A stretch of DNA of 42,202 bases from IMG/VR virus record IMGVR_UViG_3300009176_000021, positions 1 to 42,202 of that record, one strand, 5' to 3'. Position 1 is the first letter of the stretch; every line of letters starts with the position of its first letter. This DNA comes from a virus. Positions 37,751-42,202 of the stretch are shown here, piece by piece. The notes below the pieces were generated by a model. That model searched no databases and was not told the origin of the DNA. It saw only the letters and a list, made by a program, of their open reading frames with translations. The position numbers and the translations under genes are program-made.

Positions 37751-38109
37751 GCGTCCTCCTCCATGCCCGGCCGACGCCGGGCCATCGCTACCTCGCTCAC
37801 GAACACCGAGATGGCGTGCACCATCTGTACGTCCTCCGTTTGCACCAAGGGTGACTTGGTCAAGGCGTCGAGCGCAAGAGCGCCACCCGTTGCTCGGTGG
37901 CGGTTGTCGGACAGTGCTAGCTCCATCGCCCACCGTAGGTGTCGCATCGTCTCTTCCCGGTGGCGGAACTTGTTCTCCCGGTCTGCCGTTTCCTTGGCCT
38001 GCCGTGTCGCCTCCGCTGCCGACTTGCGGGTCAACCCTGCCCCCCGGAGCACGAGGAACGGGCCGACGATCGACATGATGATGGCGACGGCACCTACTAC
38101 GTACGTCAC
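37747..38109 (-). CDS. Membrane-anchored hypothetical protein
   Basis: A 120-aa protein from a GTG that overlaps the previous stop (GTGA). Residues 2-22 (YVVGAVAIIMSIVGPFLVLR) form one membrane span; the rest is a charged helical domain (AAEATRQAKETADRENKF, REETMRHLRWAMELALSD, LALDALTKSPLVQTEDVQ, ISVFVSEVAMARRRP). Similar one-span proteins occur in actinophage and actinobacterial genomes; no function known to me. Confidence 0.6.
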   Translation of the reverse strand: MTYVVGAVAIIMSIVGPFLVLRGAGLTRKSAAEATRQAKETADRENKFRHREETMRHLRWAMELALSDNRHRATGGALALDALTKSPLVQTEDVQMVHAISVFVSEVAMARRRPGMEEDA

Positions 38110-38444
38110 GCAACCTCCCTACGGCATCCATCCGCGTCAAGCAGTAGCTGACACACTCGCTGGTGGCTCACGCCCAGCTCATGGCCCGCATCCCGCACGG
38201 TCAGACCTAGATCATGTACTAGGTAGCGGGCTGCGTGCTGCAGGGCCTCGCTCAGTCGCTCGGATGCCGCAGCCTTCGCTGCCCGCGCGTTGTCGATCTC
38301 CGTCAGCAGCTCGTCTGTCCTGTCCATCGTCCTTGCCTCCTGCTCGTGGCCGGCTTTCGGGTTCTTGCATGCCGCCGCGTGGCGGGCCTTCCAATCGCCT
38401 ACCGGTCCGCCTGGTGCGTCTCCCAGTCCTCGTACTCGGCTCAT
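38106..38444 (-). CDS. HTH DNA-binding protein
   Basis: A 112-aa protein starting MSRVRGLGDAPGG, in an ATGA overlap with the previous gene. The N-terminal 40 residues are basic with few hydrophobics (DWKARHAAACKNPKAGHE); a helical linker follows (TDELLTEIDNARAAKAAASE), then a clear helix-turn-helix, LTVRDAGHELGVSHQRVCQL (about residues 80-100). Probably a regulator of the leftward operon or early genes. Confidence 0.68.
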   Translation of the reverse strand: MSRVRGLGDAPGGPVGDWKARHAAACKNPKAGHEQEARTMDRTDELLTEIDNARAAKAAASERLSEALQHAARYLVHDLGLTVRDAGHELGVSHQRVCQLLLDADGCRREVA

Positions 38445-38614
38445 GCCATCCACGTCCCCACACGCGCTCCGTTCAGGTCGTACACCGTCGCTTCGGTCGA
38501 ACCGTTCTGGATCTGCTGAGAGATCTTGTGCAAGATCCTTTCGATTTCGTCTCGCCACTCTGTGCTCTCTTCGTCGCCGAACGGCTCGCTGCTCGTCTCG
38601 AATTCGATCTTCAT
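38441..38614 (-). CDS. Small acidic protein (57 aa)
   Basis: A short ORF starting MKIEFETSSEPFGDE. Its ATG overlaps the previous gene's stop (ATGA), and its own stop overlaps the next start. AAGGAGAC about five to twelve bases upstream is a good ribosome site. The sequence has strand-helix-strand form (WRDEIERILHKISQQIQ, then ATVYDLNGARVGTWM). Its overlaps on both sides make it a real gene despite its size. Function unknown. Confidence 0.62.
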   Translation of the reverse strand: MKIEFETSSEPFGDEESTEWRDEIERILHKISQQIQNGSTEATVYDLNGARVGTWMA

Positions 38615-39111
38615 CGTTCTGTCTCCTTGGACTCGATGTGGCTGTCTACCTTACGAACGGACCTAGTAGTCCATGGCCACGGGCGAAGATCATTTCGCTC
38701 GGACCAGAAGCCATTGCTGACGTCGATGTTGACGGAGATGCAATACCGCTCGACTGTGCTTACCAGTGCCTCGCCGTAGGCATCGCACCACGCGTCGGCT
38801 AGCTCAGCCTGAACCTCGCCCGCGAGGGTTTCCCACTCGGGCCAGTCGGCCCCGCTCGCGTCGCCGTAGACTGACTTCGCCGTATCGCCGTCGGCCCACT
38901 CTCCAGACAGGTCCGACCAGGGCAGCGAGTCCATCACGACAGGGTCGCCGTCCCGTAAACCAGTGAGGGTCGTACGTGCATGCTCGCTGACGTCTCCACT
39001 AGCTCGTCCGCCGAGAGTGTCCTGGTACCACCATCCGGCCGCGTTGGTGCCGGCCTCTTGGCCGTTGGCTCGCATGGCCGTAATCAGTGTCGAGTATTCG
39101 TCGTTCGTCAT
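38611..39111 (-). CDS. Acidic hypothetical protein
   Basis: A 166-aa protein. ATG 39111 (MTNDEYSTLI) is chosen for GGGGAGAAA upstream; longer in-frame starts lie in the hairpin region. Strongly acidic in the middle (LRDGDPVVMDSLPWSDLSGE, WADGDTAKSVYGDASGAD), with several Trp (WWYQDTLGG, WPEWETLAGE). The end, VRKVDSHIESKETER, is encoded by copy 2 of the 29-base repeat. Head of a five-gene operon linked by ATGA/GTGA overlaps. Function unknown; abundant acidic residues and Trp might suggest a DNA-mimic or toxin-neutraliser, without proof. Confidence 0.6.
   Translation of the reverse strand: MTNDEYSTLITAMRANGQEAGTNAAGWWYQDTLGGRASGDVSEHARTTLTGLRDGDPVVMDSLPWSDLSGEWADGDTAKSVYGDASGADWPEWETLAGEVQAELADAWCDAYGEALVSTVERYCISVNIDVSNGFWSERNDLRPWPWTTRSVRKVDSHIESKETER
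38627..38655. repeat. 29-base repeat, copy 2
   Basis: Partner of 37198-37226 (26 of 29 identical). It lies in the last codons of the acidic gene and 13 bases upstream of the next leftward start (38614). See copy 1 for alternatives. Confidence 0.55.
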
Positions 39112-39137
39112 GATCGGTTTCTCCCCGTTCGGGTCAG

Positions 39138-39180
39138 CTACTCGGACTGAGTAGTCACCACCTAGGCGCATGGCGCCTAG
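39138..39180. promoter_or_regulatory. Two inverted repeats between leftward genes
   Basis: A perfect inverted repeat, CTAGGCGC (39162-39169), ATG, GCGCCTAG (39173-39180), and next to it CTACTC/GAGTAG (39138-39154). They lie in the 80-base gap between the stop of the 234-aa gene (39192) and the start of the 166-aa gene (39111). Could be a terminator of the first gene or an operator for the five-gene operon. Confidence 0.5.
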
Positions 39181-39191
39181 ATAGAAACCAT

Positions 39192-39896
39192 TCAGGCGTT
39201 GACGTCGACTTGTTCGCCGGCCCACGTCACCAACAGGTCAAGAACTTCGTCCATGCAAGGGAAGACCACGCTGTCGGCAGATTCCAAGTACGGGCTCTGG
39301 TCAGCCTCTGCGGTGAAGTGATAGAACGCCATACGGAGCGCGTCGGAGTCCAGCGCCTCAAGGTCGTCGTCTGACACGCCACGCTTGCGTAGGTCGCCAG
39401 GGACGTCATAGCAGAGATATAGGTCCCACGCCCCCACGGCCATCTCGTCCTCGAGACGCGAGTGGTCTTCGTCGTCGTATAGCGGGTAGTCATCGGCCAA
39501 CCGGACCAGAGCCTCAAACAGGTCGGAGTCGATCGGTTGGTCGGTCGCCAGTGCAAGGTAGCTGGAACCGTAGTCCCCGTAGACGTCCACGAACGTGTCG
39601 GGGTAGTCCTGGAGTAACGCACGGTGGTTGGACCGCTCGACTCCCGATCCGCAGTAGTCTCCCCACAGCGTAAGTCGGATCATCACGTGGGACGGTGGCT
39701 CTGCCTTGAGAGTCGAGCTGGCGAGTTCGTCCATACCGAACGTGCCCATAGCCACACGGTCCCCCGGCTCCGGAGCTGCGACGTCCTGCCATGCGCCAGT
39801 GCTGACGTCATACCGTGATCCGCGCCAGATAAGTGCGGTGAATCCGCTACCCGTCGCCAGCAAGTCGCCAGCAAGTCGCATGTCGTCCGTGTTCAT
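39192..39896 (-). CDS. Strongly acidic hypothetical protein (234 aa)
   Basis: Starts MNTDDMRLAGDLL; the ATG at 39896 lies five bases after GGGGGG (ATG 39899 also possible). By hand count about 34 Asp and 13 Glu against about 14 Lys/Arg, so the net charge is near -30. Two regions stand out: a beta-rich N-terminal half (FTALIWRGSRYDVSTGAWQD, then VMIRLTLWGDYCGSG) and an acidic helix-rich second half (DDYPLYDDEDHSRLEDEMAV, SDDDLEALDSDALRM). Such charge is typical of DNA mimics (for example anti-restriction proteins) or of halophilic-looking antitoxins, but no family is recognised. Confidence 0.62.
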   Translation of the reverse strand: MNTDDMRLAGDLLATGSGFTALIWRGSRYDVSTGAWQDVAAPEPGDRVAMGTFGMDELASSTLKAEPPSHVMIRLTLWGDYCGSGVERSNHRALLQDYPDTFVDVYGDYGSSYLALATDQPIDSDLFEALVRLADDYPLYDDEDHSRLEDEMAVGAWDLYLCYDVPGDLRKRGVSDDDLEALDSDALRMAFYHFTAEADQSPYLESADSVVFPCMDEVLDLLVTWAGEQVDVNA

Positions 39897-40046
39897 CATG
39901 GCCCCCCTTTGTGTGTTGGCAACCATCCGTTGCCGTCCCTAGTTGTATCGGACTTTGTGCTAGGTACTCAATACGCCGAACGGGTGAACCGGCTAGTCCA
40001 CTTGCACCGTCGGCAGAGAGATGGGTCTACCGGCGATACGAGCGGG

Positions 40047-40226
40047 CTAGACGGACGGGAGGATCACGACATCATCAGTCGTGTCGGCCATGCCACGAGC
40101 AAACGTGACGGCAACCTCGGGCCGGGTGAAGGTTGCTATCTGGCCATCCGACACGATGGTTCCGTTGGCGGTAAACGCGCCGATAGCAAACTGATCGCCG
40201 TTGGTACGGTAGACGTAGTACGTCAT
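40047..40226 (-). CDS. Small hypothetical protein (59 aa)
   Basis: A 59-aa protein starting MTYYVYRTNGDQFAIG; AAGGGGAAT lies just upstream. Beta-rich (FTANGTIVSDGQIATF, VAVTFARGM) with an acidic end (DTTDDVVILPSV). It is the first gene of the leftward arm. Function unknown. Confidence 0.58.
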   Translation of the reverse strand: MTYYVYRTNGDQFAIGAFTANGTIVSDGQIATFTRPEVAVTFARGMADTTDDVVILPSV

Positions 40227-41016
40227 GGGATTCCCCTTGTGTTCGTGCCTATCGGCAGCTCTCACACTGTCGTTGGCAAGTCTTGATTGACACCCATAGC
40301 ATCGTTCCGCTCGGCACTGGGCACAATAGCCCGTTCGGGTGACGTGTCAGCCCGTACGCCGGCTGTGGGTACAGGGTGGACACCGTAGGGACGGTGTCGA
40401 TGGCCGGTCACGACGGGTGTAGTGGACGGCCGCTCGCGGGTCGGGTCGCGTCGTGGGGTAAGGAGGTGGGACAGGGTGGTAGGGCCAACTAACGGGCAGG
40501 GTGTTAGGCGGGGGAGGGCTAGTCGACCTAGCCAAGATCAACTAAACAGCCGCATCGAAGATCATCTTTCGGCATACTCAGGCATTCCTACAAACATGTA
40601 GGGAAGGGCCGGCAAGGGGCCCTCAGATGGGGTGGACAAGGCCCTGTCCGGTGTTGTTCGAGTCGAATACGCCGGTCCCAAGACGCCCTGGTCTGCCCTA
40701 GTTTGGGGGGTACTCACACCGTTGTTGTCCACGCTCAGCGATCATGTGTACAAATACGGACGTACCCATACCCCATAAACATGTAGGGATGGACAGGTCG
40801 CAATTGTTTGTGTCCGGGTTTGCCCCCCCATGTCCGGACATGTTCCGCCCGGTACGGGCCCCTTGTCCACATATGGAAACGGACAATAACGTACGACCCC
40901 GGCATGCTTAACCCATGATCATCTACTACTCATGTCTCAACCCACAGATCTTGGGAAATTCTCCGCTCCACCCACACGGGCGGGCCAGAAGGACCCGTGA
41001 GAGCCACACACGCGGC
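40227..41016. other. 790-base non-coding region with repeats, operator-like sites and a palindrome
   Basis: No convincing ORF on either strand. Operator-family sites: GTGTCAGCCCGTAC (40344-40357, one mismatch, +) and a looser GTACAGGGTGGACAC (40369-40383, one extra base, -). AAACATGTAGGGA occurs twice (40592-40604, 40777-40789). CATGTCCGGACATG (40829-40842) is a perfect 14-base palindrome, and TGTCCGG recurs near 40646 and 40812. Stretches around 40740-40800 and 40870-40910 are richer in A/T than the surroundings. This could be a replication origin or the promoter region of the leftward arm; nothing decides it here. Confidence 0.5.
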
Positions 41017-41235
41017 TCAGTCCCCACGAACGAGATGGGAGGAGGGGTGGATGGGTGCCCGGATGATGTAGTCCTCGGACGGGGCCGGCTCGACCGGTGC
41101 GGGGGCTGCGGGACACTCGCCACGGTGGCAAGCCCCGCGGGCAGCGACGAAGCCGCTGTAGCTGCAGATGAGGCCGAGCAGGCTGGTGAAGATCAGGCAG
41201 GACAGCGTCAGGGCGGTGATCGTGATCCAGTCCAT
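41017..41235 (-). CDS. Small membrane protein
   Basis: A 72-aa leftward ORF starting MDWITITALTLSCL; GAAGG lies about nine bases upstream. Residues 4-33 (ITITALTLSCLIFTSLLGLI, then CSYSGFVAA) make one or two membrane spans; a CHRGEC motif and a Pro-rich external or cytoplasmic tail follow (PAAPAPVEPAPSEDYII). Isolated between two non-coding regions. A holin-like or superinfection-related role cannot be excluded. Confidence 0.48.
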   Translation of the reverse strand: MDWITITALTLSCLIFTSLLGLICSYSGFVAARGACHRGECPAAPAPVEPAPSEDYIIRAPIHPSSHLVRGD

Positions 41236-41408
41236 AAGGTTGAACCTTCAACTAGGGGGAGGCTTTCCGTTCCGTGCCTTGGCCCGGTTTACTGGGGGTT
41301 CTCCTGCCCCACACTACCGCTGACCAGGGCAAACAGCCCTGGGCAACCCGAGTGACACGCCGTGTCGGACACGGTGCTTGACACCGTGTCAACCCGTATG
41401 TGTACAAT
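41236..41408. promoter_or_regulatory. Terminase-leader promoter with nested operators
   Basis: A small hairpin, CCAGGGC/GCCCTGG (41324-41330 with 41336-41342), precedes a dense control site. CCGTGTC-G-GACACGG (41360-41374) and GACACGGTG/CACCGTGTC (41368-41376 with 41382-41390) are nested inverted repeats. The exact operator GTGTCAACCCGTAT lies at 41386-41399. The TTGACA -35 (41378-41383) lies within these repeats, with -10 candidates TGTACA (17-base spacing) or TACAAT (41403-41408, 19-base spacing). Repressor binding would cover the promoter. No gene starts for 365 bases, so the RNA begins with a long structured leader. Confidence 0.68.
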
Positions 41409-41411
41409 CCG

Positions 41412-41765
41412 AGCGAAGCGAGGCGTAACGGGTTACAACTAGCCCCGCCTTTGGGGCGGGGCTGAAGACAGCCGGTAGTGAGTAGTTAAGGGCTTCCGCT
41501 TTTAGGGCGGAAGCCCTTCGGTTCCCCCGGAGGGGGGTGAGGGAGCCGAGCGGACGAAGGAGCACGGCTCCCGAGGGGGGAGGAAAGAAAAGTTTCCGCC
41601 CTTTTGAAAACCACTTGTCGGTCTGTTTGTTGAACCTAAGCGGTTCCCTGCTGGGAACCGAGGTCGGGCTGGGCCAGCGGAGCTGGCCGAAGAGCGAGAC
41701 CGCCGGGTTGCCCGGTGGTAGGGCGTCACCGAGGGTCGCTCACCGTAGGTGAGTGACAGGCGGGA
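41412..41765 (+). ncRNA. Highly structured RNA leader/candidate non-coding RNA ahead of the terminase
   Basis: A 350-base stretch without a gene, but with at least seven stable hairpins in a row: AGCCCCGCC/GGCGGGGCT (41441-41463); a perfect 12-bp stem AAGGGCTTCCGC (41488-41518); GGGAGCCG/CGGCTCCC (41541-41572); GGAAA/TTTCC (41582-41597); perfect CGGTTCCC-TGCT-GGGAACCG (41641-41660); GGCCAGC-GGA-GCTGGCC (41672-41688), itself enclosed by GGTC/GACC (41662, 41698); CCGGG/CCCGG (41703-41715); and a 10-bp stem closing on GTA (41735-41757). It starts just downstream of a promoter and ends eight bases before the terminase GTG. It may be a regulatory leader, a packaging site, or a distinct RNA. No known family recognised. 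Confidence 0.58.
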
Positions 41766-41772
41766 GCCGTTC

Positions 41773-42202
41773 GTGGCCAAGGTCCTGGTGGACGCCGCGA
41801 CCAAGCGGCTGTCCACAGCCGAGGCCAAAGATGTCGTCCTCTCCAAGTTGATGGATTCCTGGACGGTCAAGGACGCGTGTTACGCCGCCGGTCGGGTTCC
41901 CAAGACGTACGAGGATTGGATGAAGGCCGACCGCGATTTCCGTAACGCGGTCGCTCATATCCGAGCCGTGCAGTCTCGTTCGGTGAACGAGACTGTTGCT
42001 TCTGATCCTGGCGAGTTCTCCGACTTCCGGGCGAGGTTCCTGCACACCCAGACGTTTGCCCATCAGATGCAGTGGATCGATCTGCTGGAAGGTCGCGAGC
42101 CCAGGGATCTGCATCCCTCGATCGTCTACGAGCCGGCGCGGAAGAATCGGTTGTTGGTGAACACGCCGCCGAACCATGCCAAGTCCACGGTCATCACCAT
42201 GG
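41773..42202 (+). CDS. Terminase large subunit, N-terminal part with TerS-like HTH (continues at base 1)
   Basis: GTG 41773 begins MAKVLVDAATKRLSTAEA (weak GGGAG about four bases upstream). Residues about 15-70 (STAEAKDVVLSKLMDSWTVK, DACYAAGRVPKTYEDWMKAD, RDFRNAVAHIRA) resemble the helix-turn-helix of terminase small subunits, which recognise the packaging start. After a linker, LEGREPRDL, PSIVYEPARKNRLL and NTPPNHAKST start the ATPase domain, which continues at the window start. No separate TerS gene is found, so this looks like a natural TerS-TerL fusion. The gene is cut only by the contig end. Confidence 0.86.
   Translation, partial: MAKVLVDAATKRLSTAEAKDVVLSKLMDSWTVKDACYAAGRVPKTYEDWMKADRDFRNAVAHIRAVQSRSVNETVASDPGEFSDFRARFLHTQTFAHQMQWIDLLEGREPRDLHPSIVYEPARKNRLLVNTPPNHAKSTVITM
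42080..42202. repeat. Terminal direct repeat, right copy
   Basis: Identical to bases 1-123; see that entry. One of the two copies should be dropped when the circle is closed, leaving 42,079 bp. Confidence 0.95.

Noticed and set aside
41412-41765. RNase P RNA, tmRNA, or a group I/II intron
   Set aside because: A GAGGAAA word at 41580 and GGGGCTGA at 41458 superficially recall RNase P and tmRNA, but the other conserved blocks are missing, and no intron core or intron-encoded protein is present.

Overview
The window is a complete or near-complete genome of a temperate bacteriophage of an actinobacterium. The first 123 bases recur exactly as the last 123, and the terminase gene reads in frame across that junction, so the molecule is circular or circularly assembled, with a unit length of 42,079 bp. 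GC-rich codon use, frequent GTG starts, ATGA/GTGA stop-start overlaps, a WhiB-like regulator, an FDXHR-type zinc protein and a Cas4-like nuclease all point to an actinomycete host. No mycolyl-arabinogalactan esterase (LysB) gene is seen.

Layout. (1) 41.77 kb through the junction to 16.1 kb, rightward: packaging and head. The terminase carries a TerS-like helix-turn-helix at its N-terminus. It is followed by portal, small disordered proteins, a 1696-aa giant protein, four further presumed ejection proteins (one with an NlpC/P60 domain, one with a lysozyme/transglycosylase domain), then scaffold-like and major capsid proteins. (2) 16.2-22.7 kb: connector and tail proteins, including a collagen-like fibre with a C1q-like tip. 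No tape measure, tail-tube gene or tail-chaperone frameshift is visible and the giant protein precedes the capsid gene, so a short-tailed (podovirus-like) particle is inferred. (3) 22.7-24.5 kb: lysis cassette (PG-binding protein, M15-like endolysin, holin) closed by a strong terminator. (4) 24.9-30.9 kb, rightward: early/replication operon with Cas4-like nuclease, DnaB-like ATPase, Holliday-junction-resolvase-like nuclease, a primase split over two overlapping ORFs, several unknowns and a dUTPase-fold protein lacking its catalytic residues. (5) 31.0-34.9 kb: leftward HTH repressor, operator-rich intergenic region, rightward tyrosine integrase, zinc finger, WhiB-like protein and small membrane proteins. 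(6) 34.97-40.2 kb: mostly leftward accessory genes, including two paralogous lipoproteins, a secreted protein between them, and a tightly coupled five-gene operon. (7) 40.2-41.8 kb: mainly non-coding, with repeats, operator/promoter elements and a run of stable hairpins directly before the terminase.

How it works together. The repressor at 31.0-31.6 kb resembles, by recalled sequence layout, the immunity repressors of cluster A mycobacteriophages, which act through many short asymmetric sites. A matching set of asymmetric 14-base sites (GTGTCMACCYGTAY and near-matches) sits on TTGACA-like promoters at the early operon, repressor/integrase region, post-integrase region, left-arm leader and terminase leader, so one protein could silence all these transcripts in a lysogen. 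On induction the early operon would replicate DNA using host polymerase, and the late operon would build a particle whose ejection proteins carry two different wall-cutting domains on related bodies. Functions are inferred from motifs read by eye; no database search was run.
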